Origin: Flaccisagitta enflata
Lineage: Eukaryota > Chaetognatha > Sagittoidea > Aphragmophora
Direction: 5' to 3'
DNA: 64,000 nt
Assembly: GCA_965153355.1 (NCBI GenBank)
Contig: OZ231128.1
Coordinates: 11,036,001 to 11,100,000 of the forward strand
The position numbers and the translations under genes were made by a program. Below are positions 52,218-63,914 of this stretch, piece by piece (positions within the stretch are counted from its first letter, which is position 1; every line of letters begins with the position of its first letter). The notes under the pieces are model-generated. The model ran no database searches, was not told the DNA's origin, and worked only from the letters and a program-made list of their open reading frames with translations.

Positions 52218-53114
52218 GGCTGGATACACGGCTACCGAAGTCGCGAGCGGGTGAGCAGGGGCCATACAGATTTGGACGGAATTAAAGATGTTATATGTCA
52301 CTTTCTAACCCACCCCACCCTACAGACCAAACTAATAATGATAGAGACTTGAAATTTGGTATGTAAAGTCACTGGGGGAATACTTTTGGGGCCATCAGAG
52401 GGATTTTTGAATTTTCGCCCCTGAGCGGAGTTATGGGGGTGGGGTGGGGCAACCCCCGAGGGTTGAAAAATCTAAAAAAATTTTTTTTGGAAATTTTGTA
52501 TTTTTTCAATTGTATGTGTTGTATCAAACTTTAGTGAACATGAAAAACCAAAAATAATTTTAAAATTCTGATTTTAAGTGATTTTAAAGGTATTTTTAGT
52601 AGTTAAAAAATATTCAGTTCAAACCTTTAAATGTGTATAATTTTGTATATTTTGAGAATTATTGATCAATTTTTGGATTTTTACAATTGTATAAACTATA
52701 TTCAACTAGTACAACCAAAAAAATTTAAAAAATTAAAAAAAAAATTTTCAAAATTTTGGACCTCTAGGGGTTGACCCACCCTACCCCCATATCTCCGCTC
52801 TGAGGTGAAAATTCAAAAATCCCTCTGATGGCCCCAAAAGTATTCCCCCAATGACTCTACATACCAAATTTCAAGTCTCTACTGTTTGTGGTTAGGTCTG
52901 TAGGGTGGGGTGGGTTAGAAAGTGACATATAACATCTTTTATTCCGTCCGAATATTTGAAGTCACCAGACCATTTGGGCATGAGCAGTGAGGTCAAAGAA
53001 ATAAAATCATTAAAAAAAGTAAAGTGTGACCGACTAACTGACCAACTAACCAACCCACCAACCGACAGGCCGACGGACAAAGCGGGTTGTAAAGTCGCAT
53101 GCACGCGACTAAAA
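52213..53114 (+). repeat. Hairpin-ended repeat (GTCGCG-stem) split by a foldback
   Basis: AACAAGGCTGGATACACGGC and GGTGAGCAGGGGCC lie left of the foldback. CATTTGGGCATGAGCAGTGA, a GACCGACTAACTGACC tract, AAAGCGGGTTGTAAAGTCGC and stem AGTCGC/GCGACT with AAAAAA lie right of it. Removing 52273-52949 restores the normal order seen at 17783-18003. Confidence 0.82.
52273..52949. mobile_element. 677-bp foldback nested in a hairpin-ended repeat
   Basis: Ends GGACGGAAT and ATTCCGTCC. Arms of about 200 bp include GATGTTATATGTCACTTTCT, ACCCACCCCACCCTACAGAC, TTGAAATTTGGTATGTA and AAAATCCCTCTGATGGCCCC with their complements. The centre is A/T-rich. Confidence 0.87.
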
Positions 53115-53186
53115 AAGAAAAAAAAAAGAAAGAGAGAGAAAAAGAGAAAAAAGAGAAAGCAAGACAGAAAGACAGACCGAACAAAA

Positions 53187-53250
<64 letters not shown>

Positions 53251-53260
53251 GACAGACAGA
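53115..53260 (+). repeat. Purine microsatellite (GAAA, GA, GACA)
   Basis: A-rich lead-in, a GA run at 53191-53243, then CAGACAGACAGACA. Confidence 0.9.
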
Positions 53261-53269
53261 CAGACAGAC

Positions 53270-54788
53270 TAACAAACATTCAATGCCAGCATACACAATT
53301 ATCACCTGGGAGTGGGACATTTCAAAGTTTAAATAGACTTTATATAACTAAATACTTCACTTTTTGAGAAAAAGGCAAATGCAACAAAATAAAAAAAGAT
53401 TAAAAAATAACTACATGGCTAATAGTCGTTGAAACCTCTGGTTGGCGCTAATTGAAAAAAAAAATAAGTTCTTTCTTAGCTTCCTAAAATGGCCAAAAAA
53501 TATATAGGAATACAATGTTCCTCCGCAGATCTACAAGAATCGAAGAATTAATCTTCGACTTTTTTCCATATTAAAAATATCATGAATAAATATATAAATA
53601 TCATGAATATTGTTCCACCTGTCATATAGTTACACCCCGCTATAACGGACCCAGGAGTGACGGAAATCCGCCTGTAACGGGTATAAAATCTTTCTATTTC
53701 ATATATCAGCAACAAAAATCCATTTAAACAGATAAAATCTATTAATCCCTTTGCATCCGTTTTTGCGGAGTTCAACTATAAATTTTTATTTTTTAGGGGT
53801 CATGGCACGGGGCACTACCTAAACTGCCTTGTAGTTAGTTGGTTTAACTCAAAATTGCCAATGTTTTAGTCTGATCCCGAATTCGTCCAGTCATAACTAC
53901 CACCATTGAATACATTTCAAAATTTTCAATAACGAAAGGCGTGCCCCTGCAACAGGTAGCCCGATCAATGCTTAACTCGGCGGTGTGTAGTGTTAGGAAA
54001 ACCAATACACTTCGTCTTCGTGTGAGATCAAGCAAACAAGTCGTATTTGCGATGGCCGACCACATTCAAATTCGAAAGACTTGAATTTGAGAGAAAATCA
54101 GGCCTCTCGATCACGTTCGTTTTCTGATGCTCCATTGCGACTCCATGTAAGGCTCTGTCCGTCCATCCGTCAGTCCGTCAGGCGAACGAAAATGACCGCA
54201 GTAATCACCCGGAAGTTTTTCGTTTCATTTATTCCCTTCAGGCTTCACCATATTGTGCTTGGGTTAGATCTCAAGTTCAGGATGGGACTAGGGGAATAGA
54301 GCTAGAGATAGGTGTTGGAGTAAGGGACCGGGGGTTCAATGTACAGCAGTCACTACTTAGGCTGATTTCGGGTCATCCAAAATTTCGCGTTACCTACCAT
54401 TGGACAATCAGACCAACGGACGGATACACCATCGCATGGACGGTGAAACCGAGAGACCAAAACAACTTTTTGCAAAACATGATTTTTCGATCCCCTTTAC
54501 TTCCTCTCGCGACTATCACAAAGCGGAAACAATGGGTATCGGAAAGATCTGACATTGGCTCCTCTTTGAGCCCTTTAGAGGCGGGGCAGCCATTAAATCC
54601 CAGTGATACTAACATGCACAAGTTAATAGCTAAATCAATTTAAACTGTGGACCAAACATCGACGATTTCAGACGCGACAATAGTTTGGGTTTCCTTTAAA
54701 GCTCACATTCTATCAAAATTCTAACCGTATGCAGTGATTTAACGAGCAACAATCTTTGTGAACATGTAATGACTAATGTGCGACTTCT
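53270..54788. other. No gene recognised
   Basis: Mostly unique. GGCTCTGTCCGTCCATCCGT at 54150-54169 may be a decayed hairpin-ended repeat. Open frames are short and unsupported. Confidence 0.4.
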
Positions 54789-54962
54789 TTTCACTAACGT
54801 GCTACGCGACTCTACACCCCTATTTGTCGATCCGTCGGTCGGTCGCACCACAAATATTTGGGATTTTGAGGCCTTTAGTCTCGCTGCCTCTGCTCAAATG
54901 CTCTGGTGACTTCAACTAGGGCCCCTGCCCACCCGAACGCGACAAGGGTAGCCAGGTTTGTT
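54789..54962 (-). repeat. Hairpin-ended repeat (GTCGCG-stem), left stem partly lost
   Basis: CTAACGTGCTACGCGACTCT, ACACCCCTATTTGTCG, CCGTCGGTCGGTCGC, CTCTGCTCAAATGCTCTGG, GGGCCCCTGCCCACCC and GGGTAGCCAGGTTTGTT. Confidence 0.75.
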
Positions 54963-56043
54963 AACTAGCCTGGACCGTGTCACTGTTTCTCTCTCCCTCT
55001 CTTCCACAGGGGTAGCCAACCGAGACTTGTCGGTCATTCTTTCTGTCTTGTCGCTTTTGATAACAACATAACGCATGTTATAGGCCAAAATTGCGTAGTT
55101 GTCATGGGCATGCCCATGACATTGGGCGTGGAATGGTTTATGTCGTGTATCGCGGTACTGATTAGTCACGTATATTTCTATTTAAGTGAGACCAGTATAT
55201 CTAGCGCTTGAAGTTATACTTCTAGTCACAAGAAACAGTTCTGATTTTGCTCTAATTGCGAATTCAACTACCTGTAAGATATCATCAGCATTGCCAAACG
55301 CTGACCTCTACAGTTCTGGGGGTGGCACCAATGGATAGAGCTTGAAATTCTGCTTTGGATTTCGTCGGAATGATAATAGATTAAAGCAACCCCGATTTTT
55401 AGTATTGAATTAACTGACATGATGTTTGACACATTTTTCTGTTCTTACATTCAAGAGTCAGAGTCCGGGGACATAAAGGTCAACCTAAGCACAGACAATT
55501 AAATTTTTTTTCTATCTATAGCATTTCATACACATTATGGTCACTCTTTTTTTCATCGATGTCACTCAAATGGTTTGGAAAATATTTCACTTTTCCTTCT
55601 AGATCTACTTCCTTACTCGGATGAAGATGTATGTAAGGGTGATTTTTATGGTGCGAATTTCCTTGTCATCATTGCTGTTTCACTATGCTGTAGTGAGTTA
55701 CGCACTAGCATCACCTCTCACCAAAACAACTTTTCTATGGCGCTAAATTGCATGACACAGCCTGCTGCATGCAGTCGGATCCACCTTTGGTAAAGTGATG
55801 AACTGTATGCGCATCTGTGTATTCCTCCGTCCATTTATTTGTTGATTTTAGCCAGTTTGTCTCTCTTCCCTGACGCGCAATGATACATTGGAAGGTTAAC
55901 TCTGACTCAGAAAAAATGTCAATGGAGATGAGTTTTAGAATGAAGTCGTAGAATAAGTGTTACTTTTTTTCCCCCATTTTTTTATTAAAAAAGTTTGTAA
56001 AACACCAAAACGAGTAATGCTAAAGACTTATGGTTTCCACAGT
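54963..56043. other. No gene recognised
   Basis: Unique AT-rich sequence downstream (gene direction) of the EXOC5 stop. No supported frame. Confidence 0.4.
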
Positions 56044-56049
56044 TTTATT
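56044..56049 (-). terminator. Possible EXOC5 polyadenylation signal
   Basis: AATAAA on the minus strand about 560 bp after the EXOC5 stop. A single hexamer; supporting evidence would be transcript ends. Confidence 0.3.
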
Positions 56050-56612
56050 CAGCGTCCTCACTTTAGTCAAAATGCCAAAAATCTTTTTCGAGCGAGCTTT
56101 TCAACCCCCTCTGATATCGCCGCCTAGTATATCGCTCGCAGAATGACTACCTTGAGAATTGAGATTTATATTCACTGACTGCACATTCCTCCAGGGGTAA
56201 TACTGCGAGAAGACTTGGCAAATTAAGTGAACTGGTGGTTTAATGAAGCCACAGCTTTGATATTCATCACAATTCATAACAAAAGCAAGAAGTATTCAGG
56301 AAGGAATGACAACATTCAAACTAACAATTGACAAAATTTGAAGAATCAAATGCAAGGAATTCTAAAGGATGAAGATAAAATCAAATAAATAATGATTTGA
56401 CGTTCTTCACGGGCTCAGGTATCAAAGAAATGCTAAAAAATCTTCCCACAAATAGCCAGCTTTCACGTAAGACAAAGAAGTAGGACAAATTCCCAGCTGT
56501 AAAAGAGGGAATTAGGTAATGACTAGAAAGCGCGCGTTTTCGTTCCATTTTCCGGTGGAAGACCGCGTTTCTTTTGCTCTGATTCTGCTCTCCATTCAAT
56601 CCAATCATCCAA

Positions 56613-56720
56613 TCATTTGAATGTCAGACTGAGTTTGGACGTCCGATAATCGGCCCTCAGTTGAACGAAGGAATGGAGGATAGGCCGTTCTAGCCCGGCG
56701 AGATGTTCCCCGTGACACAC
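56613..56720 (-). CDS. EXOC5: EXOC5 terminal exon with stop
   Basis: 108 nt; acceptor TCCTCAG. Encodes VCHGEHLAGLERPILHSFVQ, then LRADYRTSKLSLTFK and TGA. Confidence 0.93.
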   Translation of the reverse strand: MCHGEHLAGLERPILHSFVQLRADYRTSKLSLTFK

Positions 56721-59700
56721 CTGAGGACAAGAATGTGCGTTTTTAGGTGCGGCAAAGCACCTCTATAACTGGCTGTGTCCGTCGGTCGGTCGGTCTGTCG
56801 GGTAACGCATTCGTTCGACGATCCACACGTCGCACCTTATTGGCCTACTAGGCCTTGTTTTTAGGTGCGACAAAGCACCTCTATAACTGGCTGTGTCCGT
56901 CGGTTGGTTGGTCGGTTGGGTAACGCATTCGTTCGACGATCCACATGTCGCACCTTATTGGCCTACTTGGCCTTGTTTATGATTTGAGTTACCACTATAT
57001 TTTTGGAAAGAATATCCTTTAGCAATTGAACATAGGTAGTGTGGGCAAATATTTTCCCTCGATCCGAATTCACACGATTTTAATTAATATGTACATTTGC
57101 ATCTACGATTGTACATTCAGTAGTTTATTATGGATCTAGTTCATTTTCTCACCTGCTTCAGATTGTCTGGCACTACGACGAGCAGGTTGGTGAGGGCGTG
57201 GAGAGTATCGAATAAAGAGAGGACAATCGGAGACTCGAATTCCTTGACGCATTCTCGGTACTCACGAACGTCGCATATGGCCAGCATACCACCTAACAAC
57301 AAGGAAAACCACATGAAGAACTTTTGTAACAAACAATATCCTTATCAACACTTTTCTCCCCGATAGAGAATCACACGCACTTCGCAATTTATGATGCTGA
57401 ATAAAATATCCTCGATACGCCCCCCCTCTTAACAAAAGTGGGTCTGTCCAGAGAGAATATCAATAAATGTAGGTAAAATTTCGGCCTCTTAACACTTTTA
57501 CAGAAACAAATGGACCAACAGATAGACAAACAGAAGAAGACCCTTCACCGCTCCTTGTCATATCGTTACTAGATCGACGTACCCGTTGAGTTGTACTGGA
57601 ATTGCTGCAAGTGTTCATAGACTACTCTGTGGAATCTGGTGCCGAGTTCTGTGAGGACGGCGTCGACGTTTTTCCCGTCTAATGACTGTCGAATCGTCTC
57701 CACTTGAGACTTCATGAACTTGCACACTTTGGCACACGCCTGGGAGGAAAACGAGAAAAAAAAAGGAAATACACAATCGATAATCATTAGAGAAATCAGA
57801 AGCCACTCTTTAAAAAAGTAGGTCTAAATAAGCAAATTATCAACTTTACTCTCATACGCAGTTCAACTTTACAGATTAAAATTTTAATTAATTGCTGTTT
57901 TCGAAACGGTGCTGAGATAAACATTGACCGACAAAATAAAGATAGAGGAGGATGAGAACGGTTTGCGGTTTTTTATTCGTCCAGGTTTAATGCGTATTTT
58001 CTGATTATTATTGCAGGAATTAAAAACACTGAAAGAGTGGCTTCTGATTTCTCTAATGGATCTGGGTGCGAAAAACAGCAATCATAAAGCAAGCCATCTG
58101 ATTGGTTTTTAAGCGTAAGGCAATGTGGCCACTCAATTACATAATTTCATGAATGGACCTCAATGTGATTATAGGTATGACAAGTGGAACAATATCCCTC
58201 ACTATACCCAAACTGAAAGAAATGGAAGAGAGCTTTGTGTACCCTCACTGACTAGAACTTATCCGCCCACTTAAAAAACGGACGCAGAACGTAAGAATCA
58301 AGCCAGTGGGGGCTAAAAGAGAAAGCAGTCTCATTAGAAACGTAAGGAGATTATGTTAGTATACACGACCAGAGAAAAAAAAGCTTCAAAATTACAGTCG
58401 CCGACTGGGGACTGTAATTTTTGAAGCTTTCTCGTTGCTTAAACGCAACTCGATGAGATACACGACAAGACAGCAATTTCAAGCAAACAAAATTTTCAAT
58501 ATTGTTTTAATGATGACATAACTTGATAATGATAACAATAGTGGATGATGATGATAACAATGAATGATAATAACAACAAAAATCTTAGAAAAAATATTTA
58601 AAAAATTTCCAAAAAAAAATTTTCAAAAAAAAAAAATTTCAAAAAAAATTTCATCAAAATTTTCAAAAAAAAATTTTAAAAATTTTTGAAAAGTTTTAAA
58701 AATTTTCAAAAAAAATTAAAAAACAAAATTTCAAAAAAATTAAGTAGTCGAAGATGATGACAGTAGTCGAGGATGATGATAGTAGATGAAGATGATGACA
58801 GTAGTTGAAGCTGATGAAAGTAGTTGAAAATGATGACAGTAGTTGAAGATGATAACAGTAGTTGAAGATGATGACAGCAGTTGAAGATGATGACAGTAGT
58901 TGAAGATGATGACAGTAGTTGAAGATGATAACAGTAGTTGAAGATGATGACAGTAGTTGAAGATGATAACAGTAGTTGAAGATGATGACAGTAGTAGAAG
59001 ATGATGACAGTAGTAGAAGATGATGACAGTAGTTGAAGATGATGACAGTAGTTGAAGATGAATCTTGAAATCCATGATGGCAAACCTAAAGAAAAATCAG
59101 AATGAAATAAATGAGCAAGTAAAAAAATTCATCAACTCCAATCCTCTATACAAATCGCTTAAGTCCTAGTAACATATTACTACATTATTAAGCTAGTATC
59201 TTATAAACAAGACTTCAGATTTAATTCGAATTTTGCAGGGGCAGTTCAATTAATATCCTTTAATTGTATACCAAATTAAAAAAGAATTCACATAACTTTG
59301 CTACCCTTTGCCTATGTAAACTGCCAAAGTCATAGTAACATATTACTACATAAATAAGCTAATATCTCATAAACCAGACTTCAGATTTAATTCGAATTCT
59401 GCAGGGGTTATTTATTTACTACCCTCTACTTGTATACCAAATTAGAAAAAAATTCACATACCTTTACTACCCTTTGCCTATGTAAATTGCCTAAGTCCTA
59501 GCAACATACTACTACATAAATAAGCTAATATCTCATAAACCAAACTTCAGATTTAATTCGAATTTTGCGGGGGTTGTTTATTTAGTACCCTCTACTTGTA
59601 TACCAAATTAAAAAAAAATCATTAACCTTTACTACCCTCTACCTATGTAAACCACCTAAGTCCCAGCTAAATATTACTACAAAAATAATAGGCAAAGGGT

Positions 59701-62700
59701 AGTAAAAGTTAATGAATTTTGTTGAAAATTGGTACACAAGCTCCTATTGACCTATAAACAACACCAGCAAAGTTTCATCAAATTCTGAAGTCTGGTTCCA
59801 AAAATATGAGAGGGTTTTAAACAAACAGACAGACAGACAGACAGACGACAGACTACACGATCAGGTCCATCACATAGTCCACCGACGAAAACTGTTCGTC
59901 GGGGACAAAAATTGGAGAGAATATGAATGAAAGACTATGAAAGGAAATAAATTTGAGGATTAAGAAACGAAAACCAACTCAAGAGCCCCAAAGGTTGTAC
60001 ACACGTAATCTCGAATACCATTGTTTATATTAACCATTTACACCACATGCAAAGAAATGAAAGAAAGGGATAAAGCAGAAATAATTCTTCAAAGAACGCT
60101 AAAAACATTCCTAGTCCCGATAGAAGGAAATTCAATCATGTCATGTTCGAGATCTGCATTTATAGGATTCGTTATTTCGAATTTCGTTAAACATCGATCG
60201 AATTTCTACCGTGCATTGATGTTTAAAATGAGAATGAATCAATCATTTTTGTGACGAGGCTCACGCCAATTTTTTAAATCAATCACTTAAAGGGAAGACG
60301 GATTGACAATATATATACAGATGTAGATTGTCGACCAAAGTCACAATAGATCGATTTTTCTCACCTGAGAATAAAGAAGAAACTCTCCCTCGCCTTCAGA
60401 TTCGGGCTTGAAATCGGTCTTTTTCTGCTCGTTACTCAGAATAAATCTGTGCAATTTTGGAGGAATGGAAATGGTTGAAACTTGGAGAGTGAAATTGAAG
60501 TTTGGGTGTGTTTTTAGTGACGACAACAAACGCGTTCATTCCCATGAAACGCGTTTTCATCAAGATTTCATATTTAAGAATTTCAACTGTCCCACGAATG
60601 AGCGAGCCCGTAAATGATGCGAGCAAGCGAACAAATGTAGCGAGCGACCGAGTTGCTCTTTCAAAACGCCATTGCCTCTGACTGTCTGCCCTACCCATGG
60701 AAAGATTATCGCTCCCGAACGGGCATTAGGATATAAAAGAAGTACATAATGGTCAAATACTTACTTGACCCATCCAACGATGACGTTTAGGGATCGGTCG
60801 AGGCCACTGTCCAACTTTGACTCCATTTCATGCATCACTCGCCTTTTTCGTTGCAGCGCCTCGGAATGCTGGATAAATATCATACAAGTTCCAGAAAAAT
60901 TGAAATTAAGAAAAAGAGGTTCAACTGACTGCGCGTGCACTAAAGTCTTTGACAAGAGCTAGCCAGTCACTGGGCGAGTATTGGTATCGAAGTACTCAAT
61001 ACACTGTGCTACTGATACAATACACTAATAATACTGTAAAGACTGTAAAAGTAAAATACTGTAAATACTCGGCCAGGAATCTCGATGGAGAAAATCTCGA
61101 TTTTAAGGGTTATGAAAAAAAAAAAAATGGACCCATCCCAGATTTTTGCACAGGGGACCTAAACAGGCTGTAGAACAAGATTCTGATGTTCATTTTGACC
61201 TAACTTGAGCCAAAAAAAAAAGAAACGGGTTTTAGTGCAAAAAACAGCTATTTTTTCTAAAAAAATGGCATTAAATGAAATATTTTGGCCATTTTTTTTG
61301 CAGAAACATAAAGTACCAATAGTAATTGATATTTGAGTGAATGTAGAACAATTTTTAATAGGTCTATGAGGTTCAAAAATAGCATTTAAGTGCTCAAAAA
61401 TGAAGAAATGACCTAAGAATTAAAAAATCGTCAAAACTGATGATTTGGAACAGTTTCTTAGGGAAAAATATGCTGTCAGTATGAATTTCATCGATTTACT
61501 CAAAAAAACATGGCCGTGATACGCGAAAAACGCAAAACCGCAATATGCAAATGAGATCAAAGTGCGATTTTTGCAAAAAATGGCAAAACATGTTTTTTTC
61601 TTTTTATAGAAGCCAAACACAATAAAATATTGAGTACTTACCTTTCCAAAGCCAGTTTTTGCAAAAACCGCACTTTGACCTCATTTGCATATTGCAGTTT
61701 TGCGTTTTTCGCTTATCACGGCTATGTTTTTTTAAGTAAATCGATGAAATTCATACTGACAGCATATTTTACCCTTAGAAACTGTTCCAAAACATCAGTT
61801 TTGACAGTTTTTTAATTTTTAGGTCATTTCTTCATTTTTGAGCGTTTTAATGCTATTTTTGAACCTCATAGACCTATTAAAAATTGTTCTACATTCACTC
61901 AAATATCAATTACTATTGGTACTTTATGTTTCCTCAAAAAAAATAGCCAAAATATTTCATTTAATGCCATTTTTTTAGAAAAAACAGCTGTTTTTTGCAC
62001 TAAAACCCGTTTCTTTTTTTTTTGGCTCAAGTTAGGTCAAAATGAACATCAGAATCTTGTTCTACAGCCTTTTTAGGTCCCCTGTGCAAAAATCTGCGAT
62101 GGGTCCTTTTTTTTTTTTTTTTTTAAGAATTTTGCAAGTGAGACTTCTGGCCGTACTGTTCTACGGAAGAATCGAGCGACAAATTTTTTCAACAAATACA
62201 GGTTCACCGACCCCCCCCCCCCCTCCTTTGAAGTAATTATCACACGAAATCACCTGCGGCGATCCAAGAACGAGGGGAACGACGCAATCTGAGAATTGCT
62301 TTTCCAATAAATGAAATATGGCGTTAGCCTGTCCAACTACGTCGAAAAACGTCAGTTCAGGCTCCACCTTTGAATCGACGGGCGGGATGGTCAGCGACCC
62401 TGAAATGAGACAATTTGTGACATGAATTCAGATGGGTTGAGGAAGTGTAGCATTTCAAATGCAGAGGTGCCGATTCTGTGTAGCATGGTAGCAATGCTAC
62501 GCGGCAGGTAATCTTTAAAGTGCGGCAGTTGCAGCCAGCTGGGGGGGGGGGGGGGTAGAATGGAGGAAAAAGGGCCAGAAAAGAACAAAGGAACAAATAA
62601 AGAATCCCGTGGCAAGACTTGCGCAGGTAATTTCACATTCCTCGAATCACTACTATTTCATTTCTAGTCTTAGTGGATAAAGATCTCATTTGCATATCGC

Positions 62701-63896
62701 ATTCTATTTTAATTATGCACGCCAAAAACTTCTTTAAACAAGAAAAAAACCTTTCTCAGCATCAAGGTTTTCAATAGTCGATTGAATAAAGAAAAATTGT
62801 ATCAATCTTGCAAATAAATAAGTATGAGTGAATATATTTAAAAATCAATCATTTACTTTGCACGGTTTCAATTTGTTAGAAGGGATAATCATAGAAAAAA
62901 ATTTCATAAGAAAGATGGAATTGTTTCAATTCAACAATTTCTCGGACCTATTCGAGGCTAATAGGCAGCACTGAGGCCTGTTCCTCGGTCCTCATTCCTA
63001 ACAATGGGTATGACCCTGGCCCGGCTCCTTACTTGGGGAAACCGTGTGTGGCCCCTACTAAACTTGAGAGAGAATTGAGTGTGGCCCCTACTTGTGATAG
63101 AAGTAAAAACGTTTCTGATCATAACCACTCATACCTGGGTGCATGTGTGGTCTTTTACATCACAGCCCTATTTCTAGAATCAGGTCAGGTAAATGTGAAG
63201 GGGATTGCGAATGCAACCCCTTGAAAGTGGAGTTTGTTCATTGTAGACAGATGAGGGGAAGAGAGTTTTAGGAAGGAAAAAGCCTTCGTATGGTCCATAG
63301 CTTATGAATTTTACAGAAGCGCGGTAGCTTTTGCCGGATTTTTCTTGCTACGCGGCAGCAAGACGGAATTGGCACCTCTGTTCAAATGTTGCAAATATCG
63401 AAAGCCCATGTTGGGAAACAAAACAAAGCAGCCGGCAGCGAGTGGACCAAGCCATCAATCAGTGCAACATCGGCTGACCAGAGCTTCCGGAGATAAGACA
63501 TCAACTTTTTTTTTTGAGGGGGGGGGGAGTAAAAACGATGCATTTGAATGACGTTCTGTGAAGAAAAATCTTCAATTTCCTTCAACTATTGACTATAACT
63601 TCGCATGATCAAGGACAACTCTGGCTCCGTGGCGTGATATGCTTGACACACACAAAAGCTGATGTACAAACCTAATTCCAAGGCGTAATCAATATGTTCC
63701 ACGCACAGAAACTGCGTCATAACGTCGAAGATAAGAAGGGCGTTGAGAGGGAGTTGGGTGGAATTACTGGCCAAAGACTGGCACCGTTTGAAGGCCATTT
63801 TGAACTCTTGAAGCAAATTGATGGCCACTTCCTGAGACAGAAAAGTCTCTCCTCCGAATGACTCTACTTGAGGCTGATGGTGTAACGGGTATAAAC
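56613..63896 (-). CDS. EXOC5: Exocyst complex component 5 (Sec10), C-terminal seven exons
   Basis: Minus-strand exons 63896-63672, 62399-62254, 60868-60765, 60446-60365, 57739-57583, 57292-57153 and 56720-56613 join in phase and end at TGA. The product is collinear with the C-terminal part of EXOC5/Sec10: FLCVEHIDYALELG, FFDVVGQANAIFHLLEKQF, ESKLDSGLDRSLNVIVGWVK, NEQKKTDFKPE, SLDGKNVDAVLTELGTRFHR, GGMLAICDVREYRECVKEFE, VVVPDNLKQ, ILHSFVQLRADYR. Sec10 is a rod-like subunit of the octameric exocyst, which tethers secretory vesicles to the plasma membrane. N-terminal exons lie beyond the right edge. All junctions are canonical and no break was found, so this is a functional-looking gene. Its introns carry foldbacks and minisatellites. 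Confidence 0.95.
56740..56857 (-). repeat. Hairpin-ended repeat (GGTGC-stem), first of a tandem pair
   Basis: TTTTTAGGTGCGGCAAAGCA, CCTCTATAACTGGC, GTCGGTCGGTCGGTCTGTCG, TTCGACGATCCACACGTCGC and GGCCTACTAGGCCTTGTT. It begins only 20 bp upstream (gene direction) of the EXOC5 terminal exon, in the last intron. Confidence 0.88.
56858..56978 (-). repeat. Hairpin-ended repeat (GGTGC-stem), second of a tandem pair
   Basis: Same order as its neighbour with GGTGCGACAAAGCACC and a GGTTGGTTGGTCGGTTGG tract. The TTTTT between the two copies is shared, as in the pair at 22.94 kb. Confidence 0.88.
57153..57292 (-). CDS. EXOC5: EXOC5 exon
   Basis: 140 nt; acceptor TTGTTAG, donor GTGAGA. Encodes GGMLAICDVREYRECVKEFE through LFDTLHALTNLLVVVPDN and LKQ. 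Confidence 0.94.
57583..57739 (-). CDS. EXOC5: EXOC5 exon
   Basis: 157 nt; acceptor CTCCCAG, donor GTACGT. Encodes ACAKVCKFMKSQVETIRQSL, DGKNVDAVLTELGTRFHR and VVYEHLQQFQYNST. Confidence 0.94.
58381..58428. repeat. Intronic perfect-like hairpin
   Basis: AAGCTTCAAAATTACAGTC pairs with GACTGTAATTTTTGAAGCTT around a ten-base loop; it may be the last trace of a foldback. Confidence 0.7.
58742..59065. repeat. 18-bp minisatellite (AGTAGTTGAAGATGATGAC)
   Basis: About 18 units with single-base variation, in an EXOC5 intron. Serine/threonine/leucine-rich frames across it are by-products. An A/T-rich run (AAAAATTTTC units) lies left of it at 58590-58740. Confidence 0.92.
59115..59700. repeat. Four tandem ~165-bp repeats
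   Basis: Units share CCTATGTAAACTGCC-like sequence, AAGTC(C/A)TAGTAACATATT, CTCATAAACCAGACTTCAG and CTACTTGTATACCAAATTA. A fragment with inverted sequence follows at about 59685-59810. Confidence 0.8.
59818..59911 (+). repeat. Tract-plus-hairpin repeat of related design
   Basis: An ACAGACAGACAGACAGACAG tract, ACTACACGATCAGGTCC, then stem CCGACGAA/TTCGTCGG (loop AACTG) and GGACAAAAA. Different sequence but the same order (tract, stem-loop, A-run) as the hairpin-ended family. Confidence 0.6.
60365..60446 (-). CDS. EXOC5: EXOC5 exon
   Basis: 82 nt; acceptor GCACAG, donor GTGAGA. Encodes FILSNEQKKTDFKPESEGEG and EFLLYSQ. The GCACAG acceptor was preferred over the nearer TCTGAG because it restores the conserved ...IL.xEQKKTDFKPE spacing. 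Confidence 0.9.
60765..60868 (-). CDS. EXOC5: EXOC5 exon
   Basis: 104 nt; acceptor ATCCAG, donor GTAAGT. Encodes HSEALQRKRRVMHEMESKLD and SGLDRSLNVIVGWV. Confidence 0.93.
61115..62124. mobile_element. ~1-kb palindromic foldback in an EXOC5 intron
   Basis: The two halves are near-perfect reverse complements about a centre near 61,620, from the A-run and GGACCCATC at the left to GATGGGTCC and a T-run at the right. Landmarks on both arms include CAGGCTGTAGAACAAGATTC, ACTAAAACCCGTTTC, TACTATTGGTACTTTATG and TTTGCATATTGC with complements. No coding frame. Arms of ~480 bp make it the largest foldback here. Confidence 0.9.
62254..62399 (-). CDS. EXOC5: EXOC5 exon
   Basis: 146 nt; acceptor ATTTCAG, donor GTGATT. 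Encodes SLTIPPVDSKVEPELTFFDV, VGQANAIFHLLEKQFSDCVV and PLVLGSPQ. Confidence 0.94.
62400..63670. other. EXOC5 intron, no further gene recognised
   Basis: Includes a G-run at 62540-62553. Two diverged segments, TGCTACGCGGCAG near 62494 and 63349, recur in slightly different contexts. Nothing else supported. Confidence 0.5.
63672..63896 (-). CDS. EXOC5: EXOC5 exon (most N-terminal in window)
   Basis: 225 nt; acceptor CCTTGCAG, donor GTTTGT. Encodes LYPLHHQPQVESFGGETFLS, QEVAINLLQEFKMAFKRCQS, then LPLNALLIFDVMTQFLCVEH and IDYALEL. Confidence 0.93.
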
Positions 63897-63914
63897 CTGC
63901 AAGGATAGAAACGG

